Source: Leishmania mexicana MHOM/GT/2001/U1103 (Eukaryota; Euglenozoa; Kinetoplastea; Trypanosomatida; Trypanosomatidae). Taken from it: a DNA stretch of 64,000 nt. A program made the position numbers and the translations under genes. Each line of letters begins with the position of its first letter. The first letter of the stretch is position 1. The notes beneath the pieces were generated by a model. The model worked only from the letters and a program-made list of their open reading frames with translations. It ran no database searches and was not told the DNA's origin. Below, in pieces: positions 1 through 9,854 of this stretch. The stretch is taken from contig NC_018331.1 in assembly GCF_000234665.1 (NCBI RefSeq), positions 124,001 to 188,000 on the forward strand, given 5' to 3'.

Positions 1-228
1 CAGCTGCCGAAGAGGGCACCGTTGAGGATAACGGGCGAAGCAGCAGTATCCACTTTCAATCGAGCCCTCATCTCTGCGCTGGCCGTGAGTCCTCTCTCGC
101 GGGCGGAGATACAACACCACCCGGCGATGCGGGAATACAGGGACGCCGTCAATTACGAGGCCGTCCTCAAGGTGGCGCTCAAGGAGCATGCAGAGTTCAA
201 GGGTCGAAAGTACCAGTTACGCGACTGA
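1..228 (+). CDS. 3' end of an unrecognised protein-coding gene (partial, C-terminal 75 residues)
   Basis: The frame is open from the first base of the window to a TGA at 226-228, so only the C-terminus is visible. The end alternates short helices with a final basic strand-like segment (EFKGRKYQLRD). That pattern is compatible with a small winged-helix domain, but this is inference from about 70 residues. Codon use is GC-rich like the neighbouring genes, and the strand agrees with the rest of the polycistron. The start lies outside the window. I do not recognise the family. Confidence 0.6.
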   Translation, partial: QLPKRAPLRITGEAAVSTFNRALISALAVSPLSRAEIQHHPAMREYRDAVNYEAVLKVALKEHAEFKGRKYQLRD

Positions 229-463
229 GGTGATGCCGAAATCGCGGTGAACGGGCTAGTGTCCAGAGAAACTGGTGGTGTGGTTGATGGGTGCTAGGAG
301 GTGCCCAGCTCTGCCGCCATGACTGATTTCCTTCCTTGAGGCCTTCGCGCTAATGCAGACATAGGCACACAGGCCTGCACGCCTCTGGAGAAGGAGAGGG
401 AAAGGACACGCGTACATCACGGAACACCACGCACTCACAGAATATTTTCCTTTCATGCTGTTG

Positions 464-1040
464 ATTCTCTGCCATGGTGCCCTGAGCTTAGCTGAACTCC
501 ACGCTACCCCCGGCCCTGTCACAGACACATCGCACGGTGCCAAGCAGCCCTACACACACGCCCTGCAGCAATGCGCCGACTCCGTCATCCGAGCACGGCC
601 CCTGCCCCACACTCCGCAGGTCGCCCCACACCCGCCCCCATCACGCCGGCAGCCGCCTAGTGTGCATCCCCGTAGGGGTGGCACACAGGCCCCCACACCA
701 CACACACACACCAGCAAGGGCAGTCAGGCCCGGGTGCAATGCGTTCCAGGCACGCCGACACTCTGCCTACCACATGGACGGCACAAGCGTGTTCGCTGTC
801 GCGGGTCACCCACTACGCCAGCGCCACCCCCAGGACCCCAGCGCCGACACACCAGTGCCCATGCATCGCGCTCACCTCCCCACGTCGTAGGCACTCGAGC
901 CTTGTCACCATGAGAAGTGGGGTTCCGGCACTGGCAGGCGGGGGGATGGGAGGGGGAGGGGCTGCCTGTACGTCCCCGCATACGGTGTGGAGTGTACTGG
1001 GCGCCGGGGTACTACGCAGAGTGTGAGGGGTGTCCCTCTG
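464..1040 (-). mobile_element. SIDER2-like dispersed retroposon-type element, copy A (inverted relative to copies B and C)
   Basis: This ~577-bp block is the reverse complement of blocks at 6787-7369 and 11860-12442, with only scattered differences. Shared edges are an ATTCTCTGCCATGG-type end at 464 and a GGGGTGTCCCTCTG end at 1040. It has no plausible coding frame. Short truncated retroposons of about this size (SIDER2) are the commonest interspersed elements in Leishmania and sit mostly in 3'UTRs, which fits a position between the first gene and RPF1. The family name is inference from size, context and copy behaviour. The strand given is only relative to B and C, because I cannot tell which end is 5'. 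Confidence 0.6.
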
Positions 1041-1896
1041 TAATGACGGGCATTCGAAAAGGACAATAGGAAAGCAAACAGTTGAGAAAAGGGTGTCCTT
1101 TGGTGCAAGAAGGTACGCTCCGGAGGTCCGTCGTCACAGAGGTGTGTGGGGCTTACATAATGCCGAGTACGTCTCCTCCTCGGTCACCCTCCTCCGCGAA
1201 CCCGCTGGCGGAGCGGATACAGAGAACGCTCCAGTGTGTGTGTGTGTGTGTGTCTTCTCATTTTCACTTGCGCGAGACTGCGACCTACTCTGGGGCGGTT
1301 GGTGAGCTGCCCGCAGATGCCATGCAGTGCTCACATTCATGTTTACCGTTCTCCGTTTCGTCGACTCCACCGATCCACCGCTCGCGCCTCACTCGCTCTC
1401 TCTGTCTCTCTCGCATTCCGTCCTGCCCATCTTCTCGTTTCGGTGTGCGCGTGTGTGTGCGACACTTCCATCCTGCTCCGTGCGCACCTTTCAGTCCTCC
1501 ACTGCGGTGGCCTGCGCACTCGCTGCTCACCGTTCTTGCATCTCAACCCGCTCTTCTCTCTTACGGTGGCGACTGGGAGTGGGCACAAGGCTCTGCACTT
1601 GCTACTGCGCAAGCACGTGCGCCGTACGTGTGCGTGTCGGGCTACCCCGTTTGCGTCCCCTGTTAGGGAGAGGGTTACCCAGGTGGAGTGTGAAGCTTTC
1701 ACCTTTCCTTTTTGTGTGTGTGGGTGTGTGTGTGCCTCGTCGTTGTGACTCGGGCCTCGTTCTCGTATGGTGGTGAAGGGGCCGACGCACACGCACAGCG
1801 CTCACGCATGTCCTCAGCACGAGCCGCTCATTCCGTCTTTTTTTTCTTTCACTCTTTGACGTAGTCACCTGCTCGGCCTCGTTCGCCGTCCACAGG
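1041..1896 (+). other. Intergenic spacer and 5' region of RPF1
   Basis: No gene is seen. The spacer holds a (GT)n run near 1234-1251 and several C/T-rich stretches (1376-1440, 1490-1565, 1700-1715). These are typical of Leishmania intergenic DNA that directs polyadenylation of the upstream gene and trans-splicing of the downstream one. Confidence 0.6.
1831..1864 (+). promoter_or_regulatory. Predicted spliced-leader acceptor of RPF1
   Basis: A strong pyrimidine tract (1831-1858, with a run of eight T) is followed by the first AG at 1863-1864, 32 bases before the RPF1 ATG. In kinetoplastids this combination marks the trans-splice acceptor. A second AG at 1895-1896, directly beside the ATG, is less likely because it leaves almost no leader. 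Confidence 0.55.
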
Positions 1897-2889
1897 ATGG
1901 GCAAAGGCGCGCGATCAAAACGCAGCACGCGCCCGTACGCGAAAAGGCAGCACGTGCTGGAGAGCAAGGCGCAGGAGGTAGACCCGGAGTTGCTGGAGCG
2001 TTACCGCAACACACAGCAGCCGATTCGCAAGTCGCAGCTCTTCACTGAGATCTTGAAGCAGAAGAAGGACACGAAGCGAGCGCGTCGCGAGTCTCGCGAA
2101 AATGAACGCCGCCATCTCAAGGAGAAAGCGCCTGTCAAGGCAACACCCAAGACGAAGGAGCGCAAGCGCCGAGTCGATGCCACCATCATTGAGGACAAGG
2201 AAGACGCTGAGATTATCAACGACGAGGCCGACGACGAGTTTGCTGCATTCTTCCGAGACCGCAAGACCCCCAAGACACTCATCACCACTGGCGAGCACCC
2301 GTGCTTCCGCACCAAGCAGCTTGTGAAGGAGCTCCTGTGGCTGGTGCCCAACAGCATCTACCGTCCGCGCAAGTCTTACACGCTGAAGGAGATTACGCTG
2401 TTCTGCTGCAATCGAGAGTTTACGGACCTCCTTGTCGTGACGGATCGCATCAAGGAGCCGCACAACTTGATCGTCTCGCACCTCCCCGAGGGGCCGACGG
2501 CCACCTTTCGCGTTTCCAACTTTTTGAGCTACGCCCAGCTAGAGGACCCCGCGCCGCGGACGGAGCACTACCCGGAGCTCATCTTCAAGAACTTTGACAC
2601 GCGACTCGGACGCCGCATCTCCCGCATGCTGGAGTGCCTCTTTCCCGCCACCCGAGACTATGCTGGGCGTGCTGTCGCGACGTTTCACAATCAGCGCGAC
2701 TACATATTTCTCCGCACTCACCGCTACATCTTCGACGGCCTTGAGGCGGTGCGTCTGCAGGAGATGGGTCCGCGCTTCACGCTGCGTCTCCTATCTCTGC
2801 AGTCGGGCACGTTCGACCGGCAGTTTGGCGAGTACGAGTGGTACCGCAAGAAGGAGCACGACGCTGACACCCTCGAGTGGTACATGTAG
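1897..2889 (+). CDS. RPF1: Ribosome production factor 1 (Brix domain protein RPF1)
   Basis: The product has 330 residues. The N-terminal third (1-120) is basic and charged (KR-rich, then an acidic stretch near 98-116), as expected for a nucleolar factor. Residues ~124-313 form a Brix domain: a TLITTGEHP start, PNSIYRPRKSYTLKEI, a DLLVV strand, LIVSHLPEGPTA, the ATFHNQRDYIFLR block and the GPRFTLRLLSLQSG signature. The order and wording of these blocks match RPF1 rather than BRX1, IMP4, PPAN or RPF2. RPF1 acts in the nucleolus in 27S pre-rRNA processing and 60S assembly. The length is close to that of yeast and human RPF1. The ATG at 1897 is the first ATG after the predicted splice acceptor. 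Nothing is broken. Confidence 0.93.
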   Translation: MGKGARSKRSTRPYAKRQHVLESKAQEVDPELLERYRNTQQPIRKSQLFTEILKQKKDTKRARRESRENERRHLKEKAPVKATPKTKERKRRVDATIIEDKEDAEIINDEADDEFAAFFRDRKTPKTLITTGEHPCFRTKQLVKELLWLVPNSIYRPRKSYTLKEITLFCCNREFTDLLVVTDRIKEPHNLIVSHLPEGPTATFRVSNFLSYAQLEDPAPRTEHYPELIFKNFDTRLGRRISRMLECLFPATRDYAGRAVATFHNQRDYIFLRTHRYIFDGLEAVRLQEMGPRFTLRLLSLQSGTFDRQFGEYEWYRKKEHDADTLEWYM

Positions 2890-3833
2890 GCGCGCAGGAA
2901 CACCCACCCACGGACGTGCTCTGCGAGACGCACGCACGGGAGCTCGCGTCCACTCCGTCGACGAGGAAGCAGCAGAAGCGTGCGCGTGTAAAGGGGCGTC
3001 ATACGAAACACGATTAACGCGGGAGTGGAGTGGAGTGGAGGGGGGGGGGCACTGCTGCGCTCCTTACACTCCCTCCAGCCGCCCTCTTACACGTCAAGCA
3101 AACAACCATAACGTAAAAGAAATACACGCGAAGGAGGAAGCCGGCAGGATGGCGCCGGCGCCGCGCCGCGTGTGCGGGTGCTGCGGCAGCAGGAGGGAGG
3201 CAAGGGTGACCTGTACCCTCCCCTCCCCTCCGTACAAACACGCGAGAGAAGGGCGGAAGAAAAAGAAAGCATGCCACTGTCATCGTGCAAGAGCAAAGGG
3301 TGAATGTGAAGGACAGGCGGGGTGCAGAAAAATGAAATGATGGTTCGGCGTCATACTTGGTCGCCACATCCGCGCCTTGTGTGCACCAATATGGTTTTCG
3401 ATCTACAGGAGATTCTCCCTCTCTCCCTGGGCGGTGCTCTTCCATGATGTCATTACGATGATGGCGTTTTTTTTTTGAGGCGCTGCACCTCGTCTTTTCC
3501 CTACGCTCTTGCTGCGGGTCACCGCATCGCACCAATCTGTCTCTGTGTCCCCTCTTCTGGTTATCTCGTGTTCTCACTCGAGCTCCTGACTCGAAAGCGC
3601 GCCTGCGAAACACCAAAGGACCATCGTAGCGGCCTGTGTGACCGGCCACAGCTGCGCGCGACATCGAGCCCATCGGGGCTCTACCCTTTTCCTCTGATCC
3701 GCGAGTTGTTCACTGACTCGACCCCCTTCCCCTCTCCCCTATACACGCACATACACACACGCACAGCCTTGCACTCACAGGCGCACACTCCAGTGCACAC
3801 AAACACTCGCAGGCACGCCTTCATGCTGCGGTG
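2890..3833 (+). other. Intergenic spacer between RPF1 and the vasohibin gene
   Basis: No gene is seen. A G10 run lies near 3041-3050 and a T10-11 run near 3467-3477. C/T-rich DNA runs from 3480 to 3560 and 3720 to 3742, and (CA)-type repeats from 3742 to 3812. The most plausible acceptor for the next gene is the CCCCCTTCCCCTCTCCCC tract at 3722-3740 followed by the AG at 3764-3765, about 70 bases before the ATG. Confidence 0.5.
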
Positions 3834-5741
3834 ATGTCGGATAAAGTGCTGGCCATTATGGAGGAGCTGAGTCAGCAGAACCCCTTTCACAACCAGGAAG
3901 ACTTACCAGACCCTCCGCGGCCAAGCGAGACGGCTATCCCTCGCGATCGCCCTTCCGTGGAGCAGGTCCCATTCATTCAGAAGCAGATTAGCATCCTCAG
4001 CTACAACCATCTGCCTCGCACCTTCTTCTCCTTAGAAAAACACCGCTCACTGCAGAGCATCCTGTTTACGGCAAAGGAGGTGCTGTACGAGGCACTACCC
4101 ATCCGCTGCCTCGAGGCAACCTTTGTGGCACTGCACTACACCCAGACGCTGCGCGACATCGACCGTATTCCACTCTCCTTCAAGTCGGAGGCAAACGGCA
4201 ACTTCTACCGCCACATCGTCCTCGTCCTCCGCACCCGCTCCACGCCAGCCCTCTACGGTGCCCTCGGCCTCAGTCGCAAGCCTACGCTCATGTACAAGCC
4301 ACTAGCGTATCACTCCCTCTTTGATGTAGTGATGGACTACAAGCACGAGTACGAGGCACTCGGGCACGAGCTGCTTGACATAAAGCTGGGTATCGCCATC
4401 ACACACGATGAACACAGCCGCTGGGACCCGTGCTGGCGTTTCATTGCCATCAAGCTTGACCACTACCGCGTCGGCGCCAAGGAAAGGACACTGAAGCACT
4501 CGTCTACGGAGCACCACAAACCGACTTCGCCAGGCACGCCGCAAACGCACGCATGCAAGACCAGCGACCGCGTGGCCAACGACTCGTTCTCTTCCTCAAA
4601 CGGCGGTCACACCGCGCTACCACCGCTCAGCCCAGGCCCTCCTCGCGTAGAGACCTCCATACACTGCGTCAATGGGGACGCGTCGTTAGTGCGCTCAGCG
4701 AAAGCTCTGGGTGCCTCGCACAGCGAGACGGTGGCGCATGCCTATTCGGAGCGATTCCCCCCACTGAGCACATGCGGCTCCACCTTGTCACCCCCAAAGC
4801 CAGTTTCTAGTGCGTCGCCTTCGCTTCCGCATCCGCTGAGCACGACAGACGCGACTGTCGAGACGTACGCGCCACTGGCGCAGCTGCTGAGCAACTACAT
4901 GCGACTCCTTCCCACCATCAGCGAGCAGTACTACAAGGGCATCGCAACTGTGGACAACAACAACAGAGCACTCAAGCTGTGCTTCATGGACCTCGATACC
5001 GCGGAACGGGACTCCGGTGCGGAGAACCAGCGCCGACTGCAGCTCATCGGCGAGATGCAGTCCCCGCTGAGCGCGGAGGCAAAGCGGGTGGCGGCCAACC
5101 GCAAGTTGAAGCCACCCAAGAGGGATAGGGGTGCCGCGAAGAACGCGAGCGGCAGTGGCAGTGGCGGCGGGAGGCATCGACAGATGAGCAGCAGTGGCGC
5201 TGTCGGCCGCGGAAAAGCAAACAAGCGCACCTCTCTGGCTTTGCCGCTCTCGGTTGGTGCGGCGGTCGGCAAGAGGACTGTCCCATCGGCGGCGGTGCAG
5301 CCCCACCGCTCCCCTAAGATGCATCCCTCGTTGGTGGTACCGGACCTTTCTTACCCGTCTGCGTCACTTGACACACCGCCTTCTGCGGTGTCGGAGCGCG
5401 CCGCGTCCCTCTCTGCTCCCTTGACGGGCAACAGCCACATCTCTCGCCCGTGCGTGTCCTTTGAGCGGATTGTGGTAGACGCGCAGAATACCGGCAGCTT
5501 AGCGTCACCGCTGTGCAGCGGGGATGGCGGGACGGAAGGGTACATGAGCCCGTGCGATGCCGGTCCTGACAGCTGCTCTGAGGACGCCTTTGCAGCTCCG
5601 CCCCTCACCCCGCGCAACTACGATGCACGAAAGCCGCTTTCCCAGTATGAGCCGTCTCTACGCTCTACATCATCGGCGAGCGATCTCTTTTCCACGCCCT
5701 TCTCGCTGAAGGCTACCGCCATGTGTTCACCACGCCGGTAG
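3834..5741 (+). CDS. VASH: Vasohibin-like tubulin tyrosine carboxypeptidase
   Basis: The product has 635 residues. Residues ~55-210 match the vasohibin transglutaminase-like protease core: SYNH (Tyr57), a PIRCLEA helix start with Cys92, NFYRHIVLVL with His127, and YGALGLSRKP with Ser147 followed by Arg148. The Cys-to-His spacing of 35 equals that of human VASH1 (Cys169/His204), with a 3-residue insertion before the Ser (VASH1 Ser221). Vasohibins remove the C-terminal tyrosine of alpha-tubulin, and all triad residues are present here. Residues ~215-635 are a long Ser/Pro/Gly-rich, probably disordered tail with one ordered-looking stretch (~343-395, rich in Leu/Tyr, including LSNYMRLLPTISEQYYKG). 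The animal enzyme needs the small partner SVBP, and no such gene is in this window. The ATG at 3834 is chosen over the GTG codon just before it. Confidence 0.9.
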   Translation: MSDKVLAIMEELSQQNPFHNQEDLPDPPRPSETAIPRDRPSVEQVPFIQKQISILSYNHLPRTFFSLEKHRSLQSILFTAKEVLYEALPIRCLEATFVALHYTQTLRDIDRIPLSFKSEANGNFYRHIVLVLRTRSTPALYGALGLSRKPTLMYKPLAYHSLFDVVMDYKHEYEALGHELLDIKLGIAITHDEHSRWDPCWRFIAIKLDHYRVGAKERTLKHSSTEHHKPTSPGTPQTHACKTSDRVANDSFSSSNGGHTALPPLSPGPPRVETSIHCVNGDASLVRSAKALGASHSETVAHAYSERFPPLSTCGSTLSPPKPVSSASPSLPHPLSTTDATVETYAPLAQLLSNYMRLLPTISEQYYKGIATVDNNNRALKLCFMDLDTAERDSGAENQRRLQLIGEMQSPLSAEAKRVAANRKLKPPKRDRGAAKNASGSGSGGGRHRQMSSSGAVGRGKANKRTSLALPLSVGAAVGKRTVPSAAVQPHRSPKMHPSLVVPDLSYPSASLDTPPSAVSERAASLSAPLTGNSHISRPCVSFERIVVDAQNTGSLASPLCSGDGGTEGYMSPCDAGPDSCSEDAFAAPPLTPRNYDARKPLSQYEPSLRSTSSASDLFSTPFSLKATAMCSPRR

Positions 5742-6786
5742 CCGCAGCGTGGCGTTCCGTTGTTCTCTCTTTCGGCTTTATTGCCGTGAAGGGGCGGGTT
5801 GGCGCCCGTGCAGTGGCCGGGGGAGAACGACGGCGATGACATCCTCAGTGGCTCTCCTCCTAATACTCGATTGCGTGTTCATGCCGTGCGGCTCCTATCT
5901 TGCCTGGATCTCTCCCCCCGCCACCACCACCCCTTCCCTCCGCCGTAACATGCGCTTTCTCCCGCTTTTCTGGCGTTGTGTACGTATCTGTGTGCATGCA
6001 CGGCAGATAATGACGGAGCAGGGCAGACGTGCGCTCCCGTTGCGAAGGCGGAGAAGCGGAAGAGGAAACGAAGGCGGCGCCAAAAACCGAAACGCGAGGT
6101 TGACAACTTTTCAGCTCTTCTCCAAGTGACCCGCCATACACGCCGGCCCGATGGGTGCCGTGCGTGTATCGCTCTACGCACGTTGCATTCGCGCCTGCGC
6201 GGCTCTTTTCGTGCGACTGCTCGAAGGCTTGCCGCCCCTGCCACGATACGGTGGCACGTGCACGTGGTATGCGGTCATGAGACGCTACGCGAGGCACATT
6301 GGGAGGTGACGGCACCAGGAACACGAGACCCCGCCGTCTATCTCTAAAGCCACATGTACCTTCCTTAACTCTGACACCCGACTATTGAGCTGCTCGCGAC
6401 CCTCTTCTGTTTTCGCTTCCCTAACTCTTCCCCCCTCCCAGTCTCTGCCCCCCTCCCCCTTCTCGAACGCAACCGGCTGGAACACGCGTGATCCACGCCG
6501 CGACTTATGCCTTCTCTTTCTCACTGCAGACACAAACGCATGCGAAACACCCCTCGAGACTTCCGCGCGTGAACATTCGCAATTTGTCGCCTCCTCTTCC
6601 ATTCACTCGCATCCCTCCCGTGTCGCGGACGCGCACCGCAACACCCATCAGTCTCCCTTCCTCCCTCACCTACGTGCTTTTCCTCTGAGAGGTTCTCTCT
6701 GCCTGTGTGCGCACGCTTGCTTCCTTTTGTTCTCCGGCTGCCACTTTTTCGGTTGTCCCGTTTTCGCACTTCTCCTTTCGTGATAT
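5742..6786 (+). other. Intergenic spacer after the vasohibin gene
   Basis: No gene is seen. C/T-rich blocks (5910-5945, 6395-6470, 6640-6700) and mixed sequence precede the dispersed element at 6787. Open frames here have no recognisable domain and are not ATG-anchored in a gene-like way. Confidence 0.5.
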
Positions 6787-7369
6787 CCAGAGGGACACCC
6801 CTCACACTCTGCGTAGTACCTCGGCGCCCAGTACACCCCACACCGTATGCGGGGACGTACAGGCAGCTCCTCCCCCTCCCATCCCCCCGCCTGCCAGTGC
6901 CGGAACCCCACTTCTCATGGTGACAAGGCTCGAGTGCCTACGACGTGGGGAGGTGAGCGCGATGCATGGCCACTGGTGTGTCGGTGCTGGGGTCCTGGGG
7001 GTGGCGCTGGCGTAGTGGGTGACCCGCGACAGCGAACAAGCTTGTGCCGTCCATGTGGTAGGCAGAGTGTCGGCGTGCCTGGAACGCATTGCACCCGGGC
7101 CTGACTGCCCTTGCTGGTGTGTGTGTGTGTGGTGTGGGGGCCTGTGCGCCACCCCTACGGGGATGCACACTAGGCGGCTGCCGGCGTGATGGGGGCGGGT
7201 GTGGGGCGACCTGCGGAGTGTGGGGCAGGGGCCGTGCTCGGGTGACGGAGTCGACGCATTGCTGCAGGGCGTGTGTGTAGGGCTGCTTGGCACCGTGCGA
7301 TGTGTCTGTGACAGGGCCGGGGGTAGCGTGGAGTTCAGCTAAGCTCAGGGCACCATGGTAGAGAATGGA
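6787..7369 (+). mobile_element. SIDER2-like dispersed retroposon-type element, copy B
   Basis: The block runs from CCAGAGGGACACCCCTCACA to GGGCACCATGGTAGAGAATGGA. It is nearly identical over its length to 11860-12442 in the same orientation and to 464-1040 in reverse. It is followed at 7377-7402 by an A-rich stretch (AAAAAAACACACACACAAAAAG), which could be a retroposon tail if this strand is the sense strand. It lies in the spacer between the vasohibin and ABC transporter genes. I see no convincing target-site duplication. Confidence 0.6.
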
Positions 7370-7547
7370 CGCCCTTCCCCCCAAAAAAACACACACACAA
7401 AAAGTAAGTACCGGTGTCCGCGGCCGAGTGCATTTTGTTTGTGCCGCTTCGAACTGTTTCGCGCGCGACTCGTCAGATGCTGTGCTGTCAGACATGGACA
7501 CCTCTCGTCCTGAGCACATCCTCTCTCCCTTGCCACTGCTACATGCG

Positions 7548-7628
7548 ATTTCCTTGCCGTCCCTCTGTCTCTCTTTGCGTGCTGTTTTCTTGTGTCTGCC
7601 GTGGTCTCTTTTCTCGTATGCTTCCTAG
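7548..7628 (+). promoter_or_regulatory. Predicted spliced-leader acceptor of the ABC transporter gene
   Basis: A pyrimidine-rich region (7548-7626, including CTCTGTCTCTCTTTGC and CTCTTTTCTCGT) ends in CCTAG with AG at 7627-7628. If used, the mRNA begins with ATGGCGTAG (7629-7637), a two-codon upstream reading frame, before the main ATG at 7788. Confidence 0.5.
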
Positions 7629-7637
7629 ATGGCGTAG
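7629..7637 (+). promoter_or_regulatory. Minimal upstream reading frame (Met-Ala-stop) in the predicted leader of the ABC transporter mRNA
   Basis: ATG GCG TAG starts at the first base after the predicted acceptor AG, and no other ATG occurs before 7788. If the acceptor is right, this minimal frame would follow the capped spliced leader directly and could lower translation of the transporter. If the acceptor is further downstream, the element is not in the mRNA. Confidence 0.35.
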
Positions 7638-7787
7638 TACTTGCATCTTGGGCTCCCATCCTTTCTTTTCCCTTTCGACCGAATCTTTGAGTGGGTTCCA
7701 GGCGTGGTGCTTGGACGCATCAACTCCGTTGCACCCCCCCGCATTGTACGCATACACGCCAGTGCCGCAGTGCCTGTGAGCTTTCCA

Positions 7788-9854
7788 ATGTCACGCGCTC
7801 ATTGTGATCTCTGGAAGTTGGACTCCGTTTCCACTGCCGTGTACTCGACACCGTTCGTCCATCAGCTCGGGGTGGCGTGTACTTCTGCTGTATTCGCTGT
7901 GGCCCTCCTGGCGCAGCGCTACTATCTACGTCTGTATGGTCAAACCATCTCCGCAGTGCATACAGAGGATGACACGCAGGTGACATGGGATCTGTACCAC
8001 CGATTTTTTCAAATTGCCCGGCTCGCCCTGCCAACGTGGCGCTGCCGTGAGAGCGCCGGTTCCGTCATCTTCATCCTGCTGTTCGCCGTCAAGGCCGTTC
8101 TGCGCGTGTGGGTGTCCAAGGCGAATGGTGAGGTGCTGGCCGCTATGCTGCACGGCGTACCGTCGGAGCGGCTGCCGCGGTTCGTGAGGAAAGTTATGGC
8201 TCGCATTGCCGTGGGCCTTGCCGCTGGCATGACGAACGGCGCCATTGAAGGTCTGCGGCCGTGGCTGATCGGGTGCTACCGCGAGCGCCTCAGCAGCACT
8301 TTTCAGCGGCGCTTCTACAACCATCTTGTGTATTACCAGGGAGCCATGCTGGACAACCGTCTGGAGGCGGCCGACACAGCCATCTCGACGTACTGTGGCG
8401 AGTTCGCCGAGCACTTCGCGGAGCTGCCCTACTACTTTCTGTTGCCTGGGCTGGGTTGTGTGACATCTATGGCGGCGCTCGTGGAGCAGGCGGGATTGAA
8501 GTCGGCCCTCATGATGAGTAGTATCGCCACCACCGCTGTGTTTGTGCTGCGTTGTGTAGCTCCAGGATTGGGCCGCATTAACTCCCAGCTGCTCTCGCGC
8601 GAGGATGACTACCGCCGCATGCTCACAAACTACCTGAACAACGTGGAGAGCATTGCCATGCACGGCGCCGGTAAGTACATACTCAGGCAGCTGGACATCT
8701 CGCTCGCGAAGCTCAAGGAGTCGCTCGATCACATGGCCCTCGCGAAGGGCAACTTCGAGATGATGGAGTCCGCCTTCTCGACCTTCATGACGGTAGTGGC
8801 GCAGTGCGTCACCTTCGTCGAGGCGCGCCGCTCACACTACCATCGCTCCATCAACGCAGTCTACGTCGAGATTCAGCTGATCGAGGATCTCAACTCCAGC
8901 GTGAAGGACTTCGTCGTCAACTTTCGCGAGCTCTCGCACTTGACTGAGTTTGCGACGAAGATGTCGGAGTTTGACAATACGCTACAGAGCATCGCGGCCG
9001 GCACCTTCATTCACACGCGCCATGACACCAACTCCAAGTCTCTGCCCGGCTCACCGCTCGTGTACACGCAGATGAAGACCATCACCCACGTTTCCGATGC
9101 GAGGGCGTTCCCGCTTGTGGAGATGGAGAACGTCGTGCTGGAGTCGCCGACAGGGCAGCAGCTGTTCTCTAACATGAACGTGGAGTTCCGCAGCGACGAG
9201 GACTGGGTTATTATCGGCGAGAATGGCTGCGGGAAGACCTCGCTGTTGCGCATGCTGTGCGGCTTGTGGATGCCAAAGTCCGGCGTGCTCTCCCAAGACA
9301 CATCTGTGCGCTTCTTCTTGTCGCCACAGCACAGCTACATGGCTCCGCAGTGCACCCTGTACGAGCAGATCTTCTTCCCCGATGCTGTAGAGGTGCCGAC
9401 GCCGGAGATTCGCGCTGCCATCAGGGAGGCTGTAGAACTGTCTGGTGCGCAGACGGTCGTGCGCGTCATTGGTGGCTACGACAGCGCCATCATGGGCCTT
9501 GACCTGAACAACACAGATGAGTCGTACGACTGGAGCAGCCTCAGCGGTGGTCAAAAGGAGCGCATCAGCATGGCACGCGTCTTCTTCCATGTGCTGCGCA
9601 TGGATCGTACAAAAGAGACGCCCGTTGCCATTCTAGATGAGGCAACCTCCATGATGGACGACACGGAGCAGGATGTGCTCAACCACCTGCGTCGCATGAA
9701 TGTGCGCATGATCTCCATCACCCACCGCGACGTCGTTATTCGGCACCACACAAACATCCTCCGCATCGCCCACGGCGGCAAATGGACAGTGGAGAAGGTG
9801 CGCAATCCGGTCAAGATCGGCGAACGTGTCGAGACGGAGAATGCAATCGTGTAG
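7788..9854 (+). CDS. ABCD1: ABC transporter subfamily D (ABCD), half-size, glycosomal/peroxisomal type
   Basis: The product has 688 residues from the first ATG at 7788; in-frame codons upstream of it contain no ATG. The N-terminal half carries hydrophobic segments (about 25-45, 90-108, 135-160, 215-260, 330-345) and the subfamily D hallmark loop around GAIEGLRPWLIGCYRERLSS (151-170) followed by YYQGAMLDNRLEAADTAIST. The nucleotide-binding domain (~440-665) is complete: Walker A GENGCGKTS (477-485), Q-loop near FFLSPQHSYMAP, signature LSGGQKER (585-592), Walker B VAILDEATS (613-621) and the H-loop His646. Such half transporters dimerise in the peroxisome/glycosome membrane and import fatty-acyl substrates; T. 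brucei has three (GAT1-3). The subfamily is firm. The member number rests on my recollection of the chromosome 27 locus. Confidence 0.88.
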   Translation: MSRAHCDLWKLDSVSTAVYSTPFVHQLGVACTSAVFAVALLAQRYYLRLYGQTISAVHTEDDTQVTWDLYHRFFQIARLALPTWRCRESAGSVIFILLFAVKAVLRVWVSKANGEVLAAMLHGVPSERLPRFVRKVMARIAVGLAAGMTNGAIEGLRPWLIGCYRERLSSTFQRRFYNHLVYYQGAMLDNRLEAADTAISTYCGEFAEHFAELPYYFLLPGLGCVTSMAALVEQAGLKSALMMSSIATTAVFVLRCVAPGLGRINSQLLSREDDYRRMLTNYLNNVESIAMHGAGKYILRQLDISLAKLKESLDHMALAKGNFEMMESAFSTFMTVVAQCVTFVEARRSHYHRSINAVYVEIQLIEDLNSSVKDFVVNFRELSHLTEFATKMSEFDNTLQSIAAGTFIHTRHDTNSKSLPGSPLVYTQMKTITHVSDARAFPLVEMENVVLESPTGQQLFSNMNVEFRSDEDWVIIGENGCGKTSLLRMLCGLWMPKSGVLSQDTSVRFFLSPQHSYMAPQCTLYEQIFFPDAVEVPTPEIRAAIREAVELSGAQTVVRVIGGYDSAIMGLDLNNTDESYDWSSLSGGQKERISMARVFFHVLRMDRTKETPVAILDEATSMMDDTEQDVLNHLRRMNVRMISITHRDVVIRHHTNILRIAHGGKWTVEKVRNPVKIGERVETENAIV

